A stretch of 35,835 nucleotides of DNA from Haplomitrium mnioides (GCA_049999725.1 JBNGIS010033086.1:33810-69644); one strand, 5' to 3'. Shown: positions 20,040 through 31,438, counted from the first letter of the stretch. A program made the numbers and translations. Notes: generated from the sequence alone by a model not told the origin.

Positions 20040-21423
20040 TGTCAATCGGGTGTGTTTGCATTTTTTCTTTTTTTTTGACAACTGAGCTTCTAGCCTTGTT
20101 AAGTCCTTCAGTTTGCATTAGTCATTTGCACCCCATTGTATTTTATTGTTGTTATGCCAATCTTGCACCTTTCTCCTCTCCCTCCTCTCCCTTCTCTTCC
20201 TTTCTTTTCTGCTTTCCCTAGTGAATGTCATAGATCTTGCAATGCAAAGAGGAGCCATGTGGAATCTAGAGGAGTTAGGTAAGAAGGCTAGCAGTAAGTC
20301 AAAAGAACTTGCAGCAATTCGGGACAAAGGCAAAGCTAACAAGGGTGAGCAAGAGGAAATCAAGGAGAGGTGAGAAGGAGATCAAAAGAATGGAGCAGTA
20401 GAAGGATTTGAGCAAAGGAGGGCAGAGATCGAAGGGGATGAATCGTGGAGAAATTCAGGGAGAAGGGAGCTAGCAACAATCGAAGAGGAATCATGTGAGG
20501 AGGAATTCACAAGAAGAGTTACAGGAAATGAAGGCAAGGGGGAGGACAGTCAAATGCGTGCAAAGGGCCATCACGCGAGAAGATCGGAAGTCGCAGCACT
20601 GCGGGGACTTGCCCAGCGGCAACGAATGACGAGCAAAGGAGTATGCAGCAGGTGAAGCGAGGTAGAAAGAAGGCAATAGGATGAATTCGGAGGATGAGGC
20701 CCTGTGGTGGGTCGGCCAAGCGAGAAGGGAGGAAGCGCTTCATAATCGGAAGCCAGCTGCTACAATCAGACCAGAGGAGGAGGATCTAGGCGAAGAATCA
20801 ACTCGAAGGAAGGAAGGCTCGAGGAGTCCGTGGGGCGCTGCAGAGACGTGGCCAGCCCCGACGTGTTTCACGGATTTCAACAGGCGACGTGGCAGCTCCT
20901 AGGAGCCCAAAAAGTTTGACGGGGTCACACCACTCTAAGTGGGAAACTCGGTTAAGTAGATTCTGATCCGTCTTACGATGTAGGGGGACCGCTTAACAAG
21001 TATCCGCTAAGGGGGGTCTGACGGGTCCGAGGTAAGGGCGAAACGGGGATAAGCAAAGCTGCGACTAACAAAAATGTGACTTATCACTATTATGGGGCAG
21101 GAGGATTGCTCAAAGTAACTACAAAGCTAAGCGGGAAGGGCGAAGTGGCAACTCATCACAGTTTCAGAGCTTAAAGGAAGTCCGGAGGGCGCTGTAGAAA
21201 CGTGGCAAGCCCGACGCACTTAACGGGATTTGAGGACACGTGGTAGTCCTAGAGAGTCCACGAACTCTTAGCAGAAAATTGGCGGGCCCCGCAAATCTTA
21301 ACAGGGTTTAGCCTCCCTAAGTGGGGAGCCCCAATTAAGTGGATTCCGATCAACCTCCCTACGTGGAGAGCCCACTTAACATGGATCCATCGAGAAGCCC
21401 AACCAGAGACCAAGGAAAGAGTG

Positions 21424-21840
21424 CTGAACGGGCAATTTATCACGGGTCCGACCAGAGAAGAGCGAGTAAGCCGAAAGGGTGATGAATCACGAGTCCAGCC
21501 AGACAAAGAGCAAGCAATGGCAAAAAGGTGATCTATCGACAATCCGACCAGAAGAACCAAGGGATGCAAAAGGGTGACCTATCAACGATCCGGTAAGAGG
21601 CAAGGGAAGAGCACCAAAAGGGCGACTTATCGCGGGTCTGATTGAAGGAGAACCGAGGGATGCGAAAGGGCAATATATCGCAGTTTCAGCTAAAGGAGAA
21701 CCAAGTGGTACCGAAAAGGTAATCCATCGATGATATGGCCAAAGGAAGATCAAGAGGGAAAAAAAGTGATCCATCAACGATTTGGCCATCAGAAGAAGTA
21801 AGAGACGAGCAGCCGAAAAGGCGACCTATCACCGATCTGG
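21424..21840 (+). repeat. Degenerate 48-bp tandem repeat, about 9 copies
   Basis: Units start with (C/G)(C/A)AAAGGG(T/C)GA.(T/C)TATC at about 21424, 21472, 21521, 21567, 21615, 21663, 21712, 21757 and 21814. Spacing is 45 to 49 except the last (57). Each unit continues ..GGTCCGACCAGA..GAG. The LTR of element B has fewer units of the same wording near 8895-9060. Confidence 0.8.
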
Positions 21841-22170
21841 AAATGAGGAGGACAAAAGTTTGAAAAAGTACGAGCGGCATTGGAAGTTCGACGGGGAGCA
21901 ACGTGGAGGTTGCTATAGTTCTTATATTGAGCAGAACGACAACTTAGCCGCAGGAGCGTATAGTTCTTAATGCGAGCGGGCTCTGAAACGACGACAACGT
22001 TACTGTTCTTACTCGGCAAGGGAACTGTTTTATGGATGACATGGCATCCGTGGAAGAGAGGAGGAGTTAGTGTGGGCCAACCACGGAATCCAGTCAATGC
22101 GACGGTCCGCCTACCCCTTTGCGGAACGTCGTCAGTTAGCGTGGTGCGGATGACATGGCAGCTTCCAAGG

Positions 22171-22430
22171 GTCCGCAAACGACGGCGAGGTTTCGAGAGC
22201 AATGGTAGGGTTCCCAAGGAGTTGCGAATGACATGACAGCTTGTGAAGGTCCGCGAGCGACGGCGAGGTTCCAAGAGCAACAGCGAGATTCCGAGGGAGT
22301 TTGCGGATGACATGGCGGCTAAAGGGTCCGCGAGCGACAACGAGGTTCCGAGAGCAACAGCGGGGTTTTGAGGGAGTTTGCGGATGACGTGGCAGCTTGT
22401 TAGGGTCCACGAGCGCTTGCGGAAGCGTGG
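22171..22430 (+). repeat. 78-bp tandem repeat, about 3.3 copies
   Basis: GTCCGC(G/A)A(G/A)CGAC starts units at 22171, 22249, 22326 and 22405 (the last GTCCAC). Each unit includes GAGGTTCCGAGAGCAACAGC and GGATGACATGGC. Confidence 0.85.
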
Positions 22431-24108
22431 CGGCTTGCGGGGGTTCGCGGGCGATAGCGGGGGCATGGCAACAAGGAGAATCGATGAAAATTGAGAAGCA
22501 GCCCGCAGGATGCGTCGAGTAACCCATCTGCTGCGAATCCAATCCTCTCCAAATAAATTTCTTCAAATTTCTCTGTGGGAAAAACCTCTCCGACCGTTGA
22601 ACTCGAGCTGACTGCGAGGTGTCATCTTGTCAAGAAGCGGTTGATAACGAGAAAAATGACCAAGTCTAGCAAAGAGAGGAGGATCGTTCTTGATCAAGAA
22701 TTTGTTGGGAGGGGACGCACGCCTGCAAGGGAGTATAGGTAAGATCGTTGCGAGGTTCTGAGGGTCGTTGTTTATGCAAAATTGAGTTGTGAGAGCAAAC
22801 TCGAAGAGGAGGAAGTAGCGAGGGAGAGAGGAGAGAATTCCATCTAAGATTCACGTGAAGGAGTGGACTCGTGCAGGGGGACCAGCGGGGGTGGAGGTGC
22901 ACTAGAAGGGCGCTGAGAGTCGTTGAGTGTGGAGCTCTAGAGTCTCAAGCAATCTAGGTGGACTCATCGTTGCAGGTGGACCGGCATTTGGAGGTGGATC
23001 GCCACTTGAATTTGAAGGGAAATCTTTCGGTCTTGAATTCGTGATAGATTGCCAAGGGGAGATCATAGGGTCGTTTCAACATCGTCTATGTAGAAGAATC
23101 AATCCTAGGAGCACTTGGGGGTGTTTTTGGTCGTAATTCTCAAGTGGAGTCAAGAGAGGAGTGGCTGTGCTAGTGCCCGCGCACTGCATAGAAGATCTAT
23201 TTGAAGCTCAAGGTGGAGTGGGTTGCCCACAGTCGAGGAGACTGTCTTCCATAGGTGGAAGTTAAAGAAATCCTCTTCCGAGCATAAGGAAGTAAATTCA
23301 GAGCTTCTCGTGAGGGAAGTTGAAAAACTATCTGGATGAGGGTGTATGGAGGAAGGATTGGAGGAGAACCGAAGTTGTTGATGAGAGCTGAAGGAGGATT
23401 GAGAGAAAAGATCGATTCTTGAAAGGTGGAAAAGGATTGTATTGTTGGTAGGACAGTGTGGGAGTGTAGGTGTCTTTATGTTTATGTATGTTGTTAGATT
23501 TGTGTTCTGTTTGTAGTTCTGTGAAGTTCTTAGTTTTAGAAGGCCTGCATTTCATTTGTCCAATCCTGAGAACACCCTAGACATGGGAAGTCAGGACAAA
23601 CAACATTGTATTGTGACAATTGGATACTGGGACCTGTTTCCCTTTTGTATACAAGTTGGTTGGGTCCAGTTCTGGACTTCCGAATTATACCACAAGTGAT
23701 TCAGCAGCATTACAACCTACTCGTGTATGTGTTGAGGAAATAGATATGAATGAGCAAGTTGGCTACTAAAGCAATTGTGGGATAGCGGCCGGGACCATGA
23801 GGTAAACACAAATCACTCAAGCCTTTCCAATAGACCATTGCAGCCAAGAGTCAGATGCCCTGTTCTATATGCCCTTGTCTTCCAAGTGGCACCTTTCAAG
23901 GTTAAGGCGTAAAGGAGGGGTGCATGTGCTTGGGTGTTGTGCTTGGGTGTTGTTGAGTGTGGTGCAGTCACTCCTGGATTGGTAAGTAGAAGTTGGGGTC
24001 CATTCGGTGCAAAGCCCCTCCCATAAAAGATCCTGAAACACTAGTCATCCTTTTAAGTGGGGGTAACTCCGTCGGAAAGGAGTTAAGGCTCCGACCACAC
24101 GACTAACA

Positions 24109-24113
24109 CTTGA
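24109..24113. other. Putative right target-site duplication of element A (CTTGA)
   Basis: CTTGA follows the end of the 3' LTR and is also the first point of homology with D2 (33815-33819). The left copy would lie outside the window. Confidence 0.6.
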
Positions 24114-25228
24114 CGTTCTGCAATTGAGTACCCAGTTGGATGGTCGTCAATATGACCAGCGCAGAGAAGGAATGGCGAGAAGTGGGAAGCAGCAAGGGGG
24201 AAGGCTCGTGGGTATGCACTGCAGTAGCAAGAGCGCTATGTGCAATGGAGCAAGAGAGAGAGCAAACATATGATTGTGCAGAGCGTTTGTAAAGGATTGG
24301 CGCTGCTTGAGTCATTTGTGGTAAGGAATGCCTTCTAAGGAATAGTACCAAATCAGATTTGTTGAGAAAACCTCCAGGTGTTTGTCGACAACCGCCTTCG
24401 TGAAGGTTGCAAGATTATTGCTGCAGGATTTTTGAGGACATCTGACTAGTATTCGTGGTAGCAGCTTGTGGGTGAAGGGCAATGCATCAGGTTGTCATTA
24501 CAAGCTTTTGAAGGTGCAACCCTTCGATTTTTTAGGGACATTTGAAAGGGAGAAATAGTTGAACTGTTCCTCGATGAAGGCTTCTTCGAAAAGGCTGATG
24601 AGAATCGATGTCAAGGATAGTTTTGGGAAGGTCTCTACAGGTTGTCAAGGAAAATTTCTGGAAAGTACTTGTTGCTGCGAGAGGGTCGCACACACATTTA
24701 TAAGAAGTATTTGTAGTGGTCTCCCAAGGTAGTGGAGCTCTTTTCTAAGGAAGGCAATGATCTCCTCACAACATTGGATGCGCATCCTGCATGTCGGCAT
24801 GGGTTTCTCGGTTTTGGTTGCAATATTTGCTTGTAGATTCTCCTGTCAGGGCTCTACCTTGGTGTAGGTGAAGGAGCTATTAGTGCTAGAAGTATTGGCT
24901 AAAGGTGGAAATTTGTGAATCCAATATAGAAGGAGATCTAATAAGGAATAAGGTAGTCTTGCTGGGCTGCAACAAGAAACATCATCAGACATAGCAGCGA
25001 TGGTACTTCGTGAGCACAACAAGGAAGAGGATAAGATGGTTGAGTGATTAGGTGTTGGGTTCTAGTCGAGTGAGAGCACAGAAAATCAGTCGTGTGATTT
25101 AGTCGAGGGTGATTGGAGGACTGTATTTTGAAATGGAATAGTGAGGTATTAAGAATGGCTGCCTACATCTCAGACACAAGTGTAAAGCTATGAAGGTGAG
25201 AGAGTTAAAGTGGTGACTCTAAAATCGT

Positions 25229-25435
25229 TTGGGGGAAGAGGAGGTCTACTATTTTCTTGCAAAGGAAGGCAGGGTGCTACCATGGTCTAGCTTGGTTGCC
25301 TGGAGAAGGATTCTGATTCCACGACTTGCACATCGTTTTGAGGATAAGAAACAAAGAAGATCGTGCCATGATCACAAGTTGTTTGTTGTGGTTGACATTT
25401 TTTGGCAGAGATGCGTTTATGTAGATGGTAGCTAA
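25229..25435 (+). CDS. Unknown 68-codon open frame conserved between D1 and D2
   Basis: The start codon is GTG-like by position (GGGGGAAGAGG); translation includes EEEVYYFLAKEG and VAWRRILIPRLAHRF. The same frame is open over 68 codons in D2 (34917-35123), with six amino-acid differences. I do not recognise it. It may be a chance frame or a decayed exon, perhaps belonging to the neighbouring PPR gene; no ribosome-context or family evidence supports expression. Confidence 0.2.
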   Translation: MGEEEVYYFLAKEGRVLPWSSLVAWRRILIPRLAHRFEDKKQRRSCHDHKLFVVVDIFWQRCVYVDGS

Positions 25436-25667
25436 TTCATTTGTGACGGTAATCCCTTGAATGCATGGCTGCGGTTGTGCTGCATCAGGATGAGTTTGGA
25501 AGAGGAAGGAAAATTGCGCTGATGGTGCAAGGTTTCTCTTTGTGGTAATTGCATTTTTTGTGCTTCCTGGTCTGTGGTTTGTGAAGGAAGGCTCTAGGAG
25601 ATGGCATTGATCAATAGCTGGTAGACATTCTATGAGTCAGCAGAATAAATTTGTAAATGCGAGGGCC

Positions 25668-26040
25668 AGCGAGCTGCCATGCTCAATTTTGGTGGCTAGT
25701 CATTGCTAGAAAAGTTTCTAGTGATGCAAGAGGATGTGAAGCCAAACCCGGTTACCTTTGTATTTGTACTGAACGTTTGTGCGAGTATAATAGCTGTGGA
25801 AGAAGGTAGAGATATCCATATGCATCTTATTCAAAGTGTTGTGTGACTAATGTATATAAAGGTAATATGCTGGTGGACATGCATGCAAAATGTAGAAGTC
25901 TAAAGGATGTAGAAAAGTATTTTGCAGAAAATTGGCTTGAAATTTGGTCCCTTGGAGCTCTATGCTTGTTGGTTATGTCAGTTGTGAACAAGCACAGAAG
26001 GCGGAATTCTTGGCATCGATGAAGGAAGAAGGGGTGAGTG
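25668..26040 (+). pseudogene. PLS-type pentatricopeptide repeat (PPR) fragment, copy 1
   Basis: Split across frames, the translation shows consecutive PPR motifs: AAMLNFGG-stop, then VKPNPVTFVFVLNVCAS and AVEEGRDIHMHLIQS, then GNMLVDMHAKCRSLKDVEKYF, and in a third frame LVGYVSCEQAQKAEFLASMKEEGV. The spacing of about 35 residues and the wording NPVTF.FVLN.CAS..A.EEGR..H and LVDM.AKC are typical of plant PLS-class PPR proteins, which bind organelle RNA. At least two frameshifts are shared with D2, so decay is older than the duplication. D1 also has TGA where D2 has CGA. No E or DYW domain was seen. Confidence 0.85.
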
Positions 26041-26148
26041 CAAGGGGCTGCCAAAGGTTGTCAAGCTACAAATTTCATGAAGCAGAGGTGTCTTTCATTT
26101 GGTAGCACCAAAAGCAAATGGAAGATTTTTAGAGCAAGGCACCAAGGA

Positions 26149-28089
26149 CTTGCTCAAAGAAGAAATGTTGCAGCAAGAATTGACTACAACAGAAACTCAA
26201 GGGCTGGAGAAACCTGTCCAAAACATAGCGGCAAGAACCACTGTTGGAAAATTGCAGTAGTAGGAAGTGCATGAAAAACTTTGCAAGGAAGAGATCTAGA
26301 GTAGGAAACTCAAAAATAAATTGATGGTTGGAGAAAATTTTCATGGAGCAAGATTCAATGCTAGGATCAGGGCTGGAAGAGAAGAAGCTGCAACAAATCG
26401 AAATCACACATGGAGCACAACAAACTCGATAGAGCAGAGAGGAAGAACTGCAAAACATTTTCTAAAAAATTAAAAAACAAATTGGAGGGAGAGCTCCAGT
26501 ACTCCTAAGGCCTCTTTAGATCATGGTAGCAACACACCCTTGGAGCACAGCAAGGGCCAAAGGCATTGGAACTATTCAAACAAGTGCAAGAAGCAAGACT
26601 GAAAGCAGCCAAAGAAAATTTTTATATGAATTGGTGAAGGCTCTACAGAATATGAGTCCTTCTTAGGTGGTGAAGTAGAGCAGGGGTTTGCATTCTCTTC
26701 AGCAGGCCCTGCATTGAGAAAATACTAGACTCACTTATAGCATAGATCAAGTTGACTGTATCAAGTGATCATCTGGTCGAGGATTGCCAAATCAAGAAGC
26801 CTGGTAGATCAAATCAGAAAGCTGCAACCACTATTGGTGGGTCAACAAGCCAACAGAGCACAAAAGAGGTTTCATCAAGCAAACAACAAAGAATTTATTG
26901 GGTTGAGTAGAAGAAGAGCTCATTTATTTGAGCAAGAGTAGGGTAGAAGTTGATTCATCTCTCATCCAGCAGCAAAGAAGACAAAACGTGATTCAATATT
27001 TAAGTGAGGGCTAATGCCTATCCAATAGAGCCACAAGAAGGGGGCAGATCTGGAAATTGTTTGTAAATAGGAGGACTGATTCTTGGGAGGAAAAGAAAAA
27101 GATTTTGGAGCAAGAAATGGAAAGACAAAGAAAGGGATGGCCAGATCTGTTCGGCATGAAAGATTTAGACACCCATGTTCAAAGATTGGGCTATGGATAT
27201 GGTTTGATAAGGCATCAATGGAAGCAGAAGAGACCTCATTTTGTGTCCACTTTATATGAATTCCTTAAGACTAAACTTGAAGTAGAAGGAGCATGTAGAG
27301 CTCTATGTTTAAGAATCGTTCTCTCTGACAAAGGAGCTTGAGTGAGGTTTCTATGATTGAGTGTAGGGAATTTTATAGTGAAAAGTTGGGAGTGAAAAAG
27401 AAGTGTTGGGTATTACCAAGAGCAGATGTGATCTGCCTACCAACCAATCTGTTAGAAGGTGACAAAAACCTAAATGTGGACTAAGTTAGGCAAATGTCAA
27501 AAAGGAGGACTATGCAAGTCTAGGAAAAATGGCAGTAGGCCTAGTATTGGCAAGAGGTAGATTTGTTCTAGGGGTGTGAGCTGTACAGTACAACAGCAAT
27601 GGAGTTGTATCTATATGTATATAATATGAAGAATGGTTGGATGGAAAGGGTCTGCAAGTGAGGTGAATGGCAGCCTTTGAGAAAGAGAAAGAAGTCGAGC
27701 ATTTAGATCCGAAAAGGAGAATTGATGAAAAATCAGGATTGTGGAAACAGTTTGAAGGAACTCTAGCGGCAGTTTTTTTCAGATCCTTCAAAGTGGTGGT
27801 TATATGTGCAAATGTGGGAGCAAGAGCTGTGGTCTGTCTCAGATCAGCAGGGTGACATTAGTGAAGAAGGAATTGAGATTGTTGAATGTGTCAATGAAGA
27901 AGAGGGAGAGAGGAAAGCACCTTTGTAGGTTTGAGGCCTATTGAAGAGGTGGAAGTTCTAGAAGTTGATCAGTACAGTAAATTTGTCTAATTGTTTGATC
28001 AAGAGTGGCATGGGCAAGAATTTTCCAGAGCAAAAAATCTGTCAAGCGTGGTGTTGAGATGGAAAGAGGAGATAGAGCAGACAACAAAG
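26149..28089 (+). other. Intergenic stretch, no recognisable gene
   Basis: Frames are short. The longest plus-strand ones are 27057-27341 (94 codons) and 27667-27855 (62 codons, FEKEKEVEHLDPKRRIDEK). A 50-residue basic, Gln-rich open stretch lies at about 26800-26950 (SLVDQIRKLQPLLVGQQ). None matches a family I know. It could be a decayed transposon or intron. Confidence 0.5.
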
Positions 28090-28267
28090 TTGAAGACTCT
28101 GTTCTGCAGCCAACAAGGGTTAGAAGGAGGTTGGGATTGTGGAGTATTTTGTTATGAGCATGAGTGTGTTTGTTGCAGTTGAAGACTCTATTCTGCAGCT
28201 AGCAAGGGTAAGAAGGAGGTTGGGATTGTGGAGTATTTTGTTATGGGTGTGAGTGTGTTTGTTGCAG
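28090..28267 (+). repeat. 89-bp tandem duplication
   Basis: TTGAAGACTCTGTTCTGCAG...TTTGTTGCAG (28090-28178) is followed by a second copy (28179-28267) with a few substitutions, mostly transitions. Confidence 0.95.
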
Positions 28268-29470
28268 GTATGGCTAGAAGTTGAGACTAGAAAACTAAAA
28301 AGGAGAGAGAAATCGAGCCCATGTTGCATATGTGAGAGTTTGCTATAGATGGAGTTGGTAGATTACTTGTTCAGTTGACTGTTATTTGTTGAGTTGGAGT
28401 GGAGAGGAAGGTGAGTGAAGTGCAAGGCATCATCATGGCTGAGTTTTCTCGTTACCTCCGGAGAGTGGCAAAAACTCAGCATGAAGATCGACGATCAAAA
28501 CCTACTGTTGAGAACTGATGACACCAGCAAGGAGTTGTGGCAGCTTGTCACTGCCATACATGACGTGGCTGGAGGGTCCGAAGCTTTGTGTTGACTCCAC
28601 AATGTGAAGACCACATGAAGTACACCTTGAGTAGTAAGTAGGATGGATTTTAAGAAGGTAGGGAAGTTAGGGAGATATGGAATTAGGAATCTTGACATTG
28701 TTCAGAAGAACATCAATACCCTGTCTTGGATTGTTGTTCAAAGAGTGACACATAGTATATAAAGCTAAATGTATTCACCTTCAGTCCTCTATTATGTACT
28801 TCTCATCCACCTTTCCTCTCTCAAACGTTATGCTATGTTTTATGTATGTATGTGAAGTGAACACCAAAGGCAAGGCTCCTCCCTCAATGCCCTGCTCTCT
28901 TTTGTCATAACAATAACGCCACTGCCGGTTCAAACTTATGTGGTTCCCAGTACTCACCTATGCTACATTGTAGTTTTCAGAACTTATTTCTCAACCAAAC
29001 ATACTCACCTATACTAGGACTAGAAGCAAGTGGCTTTGTTTGCTTCTTTGCCAATAACCCAAGTCTGGTAGCTTCAGAGATAGATCATATATTGAGGTGT
29101 GCCACATCTATTTGTTTCTTCCATTTGCTTTATTACTGGCCGGAAGGGCCGTGAAGTAGATTAGAGGCCAGGAGAGCCATCGAGTAGATTAGAAACCTTC
29201 TTCGAAAATTCTTTTTTTTCTTCCTAGCACATCCATATGGAAGTCTTGAACCTTGCTTTGTCGATCTTGTGTTACTGGTTCAGGTGTGTATGGTTTTCTT
29301 GTTTCTAATTTGTGTATTGGTGTTTGTCTTTGGTACAAGTAATGTGTTCTATTTTTTTCCCAATTAGTTGTTCGTAGTGTTTATATTTGTTATTTTGTTA
29401 TATGTCATTTTTTGTGGAAGTCCCAATCATCAACAAGAGGATTTTGTGAGTAGGGGATGCTAACGATTCA
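28268..29470 (+). other. AT-richer stretch, possible decayed copia-type LTR region
   Basis: No coding sequence is recognised. TATATAAAG at 28756-28764, followed by pyrimidine-rich sequence, resembles an LTR promoter. A 28-bp tandem duplication lies at 29138-29193 (GGCC.G.AGGGCC...GTAGATTAGA twice). At the right end AAAAGGGAGATTTTGTTAGG (29471 area) resembles the purine tract and LTR start of Ty1/copia elements. No paired LTR or target duplication was found, so the identity is weak. Confidence 0.3.
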
Positions 29471-29930
29471 AAAGGGAGATTTTGTTAGGTCACAAGGTAG
29501 GCAATTGAAGAAGCTTCTGGAAGAGTTTTGTTGGAGCACAAGGAGGAACACAGTCGTAGGTGAACACAATCAGTGGCGTCTTCTGGCTATAGGAAAGTGC
29601 TATTCTGCCATAGGTCAGATTAGAACACAGAAGGTCAAAGTAATTGAGGATAATGAAGGCATGCAAGAATTCGATGGAGAAAGGATTTTAGTGGAGTTTA
29701 GCGGTGTTGCGACAATGGCACTAAGATCGGACTTCCGTGGTTGGTGAATGTGAGCGGAGAAATTTGTGAATCAAGTATCATTGTGAAGATTGCACAAAAG
29801 GATTGCGACAATGTGTTTCCTAGATGACACACCGAAGCGTGTAAGGAAGGGTGGTAAGGAGAAATTGTTTGCCTGTTTTCAGTAAAGAAAAGGAAGCCAA
29901 AGAAGCTCCATGGCAATGTGTGTGCTTGCA
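29471..29930 (+). other. Unassigned sequence before the Pumilio fragment
   Basis: It contains a 96-codon open frame (29457-29747) without recognised motifs. TGTGTGCTTGCAG ending at 29930 is a plausible 3' splice site; Pumilio similarity begins directly after it. It may be a former intron or an inserted repeat. Confidence 0.35.
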
Positions 29931-30186
29931 GCCTCTATGGCTTTTGATGTTGATTTTGCAGTAAGAGAGGAAGCGAAGGCAGCATCAACATTGAGCGATC
30001 CATCAATTTTGAGGAGCTCTATGGGAGGAACTCTTATTGACATGCTTGAACTTCAAAAGGGTCATTTGAATGCAATGCTTGGCTATTCACAAGATCAGAA
30101 ATTGCAATACGCCAAAAGTGGAGGTATAGGTTTGCCTATCGTCAGTAAAAGTGGTTCAGTGAGTCCCGCTTACTAATATGGTAGAG

Positions 30187-30209
30187 CCCCCCCCCCCCCC
30201 CCCCCCCCC
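30187..30209. repeat. 23-base poly-C run
   Basis: An unbroken run of C in the Pumilio fragment close to the assembly gap. It changes the frame by a length that is not a multiple of three. Its length is unreliable in most sequencing methods. Confidence 0.9.
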
Positions 30210-30223
30210 GCGGTGGTGGTCTT

Positions 30224-30385
30224 GTGATTCCATATGCAAACTCTCCAATGGCTANNNNNNNNNNNNNNNNNNNNNNNNNNNNNNNNNNNNNNNNNNNNNN
30301 NNNNNNNNNNNNNNNNNNNNNNNNNNNNNNNNNNNNNNNNNNNNNNNNNNNNNNGTGATTCCATATGCAAACTCTCCAATGGCTA
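30224..30385. other. Assembly gap of 100 N flanked by identical 31-base ends
   Basis: N runs from 30255 to 30354. The 31 bases before it (30224-30254, GTGATTCCATATGC...) are identical to the 31 after it (30355-30385). They encode the same Pumilio residues (VIPYANSPMA). The two contigs probably overlap and no sequence is missing. Confidence 0.9.
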
Positions 30386-30525
30386 GTCCTATGCTACTAG
30401 GCTCTCCCATTGGTCCTGCGAATTTGTCAGTAAGACGCGATGAAAGGACGTTGCATCTGCCAATTGGAGTAAATAGAACGGCGTCTACAGGGACAGCAAG
30501 TTACACTGGTTGGCAATCTTCGACA

Positions 30526-30530
30526 CAGAG
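30526..30530. other. Target-site duplication of solo LTR, left (CAGAG)
   Basis: CAGAG lies before the LTR; the right partner at 33530-33534 is CGGAG, one transition different. Joining at either copy keeps the Pumilio frame. Confidence 0.75.
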
Positions 30531-31229
30531 TGTCAGCTAATGGAACAGGGGCTAATCTGGGTTACAAGGAACCAGAAGCGGCAGCAACAATATTTCTCCA
30601 TTCTGAAGTGGTAAGATAATCTGGAAGCAGCAGAATAACACTAATCAGAAGCTAAGAGCAGGCTACCACATTTTCCGATCCAAAGTAGTGGAATCAGATT
30701 TGTATTGTGAAGAAGGGAGCGAGGGTTGAAGACATCAGCGCCAGAGAATCCCTGAAGGACAAGACTGGAAGAGTGAAGGGAATCAAGGAGAGCAGAGGAG
30801 AAGCGCAATACAACATCAAACAGAGGAGACCACAAGGCGGATTTCGAGGAAGGTCGCGTGTCAACAGAGTAGGGAAGGAAGCAATGACAAACGAGAAAGG
30901 ATCACCCAACAAATCAGAAAGGAGGATTCAAAGTAGGGGACACAAGCGACAGTCATTAGGGAGCAACGACAACCCTTGAGATCGGGGGACGCCTCTTTCT
31001 CCAAGTAAAAACAGATGCTTTCCCGCAGTCCGAAGTCCTATCAAGAGAGCAAAGTTGGAGGTCCAAAGCAAGCATCGAAAGTGGTTCCACAGAAGGCACG
31101 AACAGACAAAGGTCTAGGGGGTCAACTTCGGAGTCAGAAAGGGACAAGGTCAGCTGCGACGTTTCAACTTCCTAGTGGAAAATGGCGTCGGGCGGTGCTC
31201 ATGAGTTACGTGGCACTTCAAGGGAGCCC

Positions 31230-31310
31230 GTTTGACACTTTGGACTCGCATCCCGTTAGACTCTTCATACTCACATCACGTTAGACTCTTCGGACTCGCA
31301 GCCCGTTAGA
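31230..31310. repeat. Short CCCGTTAGACTCTTCGGACTCG repeats in solo LTR
   Basis: Three imperfect units of about 25 to 28 bases share CGTTAGACT and ACTCTTC. They recall the 16-bp array at 1-239. Confidence 0.6.
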
Positions 31311-31438
31311 CTTCGCGGGTTTGGAAACCCCGTGGGATTCCTCGGACTGACTGGTCAACTTCGGGAGGGAGCGGTTGACGGTCCAACTTCCCCCCGATGG
31401 ACGGCGGCGGATGACGTGGAGTCTCACTTCGGAATGAT

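Larger units (their letters stand above)
1..24108 (+). mobile_element. Element A: Tat-like Ty3/gypsy LTR retrotransposon, decayed, hosting two nested elements
   Basis: The parts run in Ty3/gypsy order: LTR, primer site, gag, CCHC knuckles, protease, RT, RNase H, integrase, purine tract, LTR. The coding region is cut at 2662-4710 and 8051-18699 by two later insertions. When these are skipped, the reading frame continues through both junctions, which shows it is one element. The integrase has no chromodomain, the LTRs are about 4 kb, and the primer site begins TGGCG; together these favour the Tat/Athila side of the family, by inference. Many in-frame stops and at least two frameshifts show it is dead. 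The start of the 5' LTR lies left of the window. Confidence 0.9.
20040..24108 (+). repeat. Element A 3' LTR, 4069 bp
   Basis: It begins TGTCAATCGGG after the purine tract and ends CGACTAACA, matching the 5' LTR end at 1302. From 23050 it aligns with 240-1302. It holds no gene. It contains a pyrimidine tract (about 20165-20220), two tandem arrays (21424-21840 and 22171-22430), and four ACGTGGC boxes (20846, 20887, 21200, 22387). Phrases such as CCTCCCTAAGTGGGGAGCCC are shared with the LTR of element B, so the two belong to one wider family. Confidence 0.88.
24109..26148 (+). repeat. Direct repeat D1 (2.0 kb), truncated at left by element A
   Basis: It aligns with 33815-35835 from the first base after element A. 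The two copies differ by scattered substitutions and one 20-odd-base indel (D1 has about 25149-25170, missing in D2). The alignment is cut by the window end, so the full repeat is longer. It contains a conserved short open frame (25229-25435) and a PPR pseudogene (25668-26040). The rest shows no gene. Confidence 0.93.
29931..30530 (+). pseudogene. Pumilio/PUF RNA-binding protein, segment before the PUM repeats (part 1)
   Basis: Translation resembles the conserved stretch upstream of the PUM repeats in plant Pumilio proteins: LSDPSIL, GGTLIDMLELQKGHLNAML (plant PUMs have a like DLLxLQKAYLxALL), KSGSVSPAY, then SPMASPMLLGSPIGP and RRDERTLHLPIGV. Plant Pumilios repress or localise mRNAs by binding 3' UTRs. 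A TAA at 30174 interrupts the frame; a 23-base C run (30187-30209) and an N gap then disturb it. At 30530 the frame is cut by a solo LTR and resumes at 33533. No introns are seen within the segment. The family is inferred from memory of conserved wording, not a search. Confidence 0.8.

Noticed and set aside
19664-20221. 185-codon frame at the end of the element A integrase
   Set aside because: It runs out of the integrase frame into the 3' tail and LTR; the true integrase C-terminus is in another frame.
24103-24351. Minus-strand frame conserved with 33746-34069 (SAQSYVCSLSCSIAH)
   Set aside because: Both lie in the D repeat, so likeness is expected from duplication; no family is recognised and the ends differ.
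28440-29470. Possible complete copia element around 28440-29900
   Set aside because: Only a TATA-like site and a purine-tract-like site are visible; no LTR pair, primer site, polyprotein or target duplication was found.
30178-30540. Proline-rich frame through the poly-C run
   Set aside because: The prolines come from the C23 run, and the frame crosses an assembly gap; the real relation is to Pumilio in a different frame.
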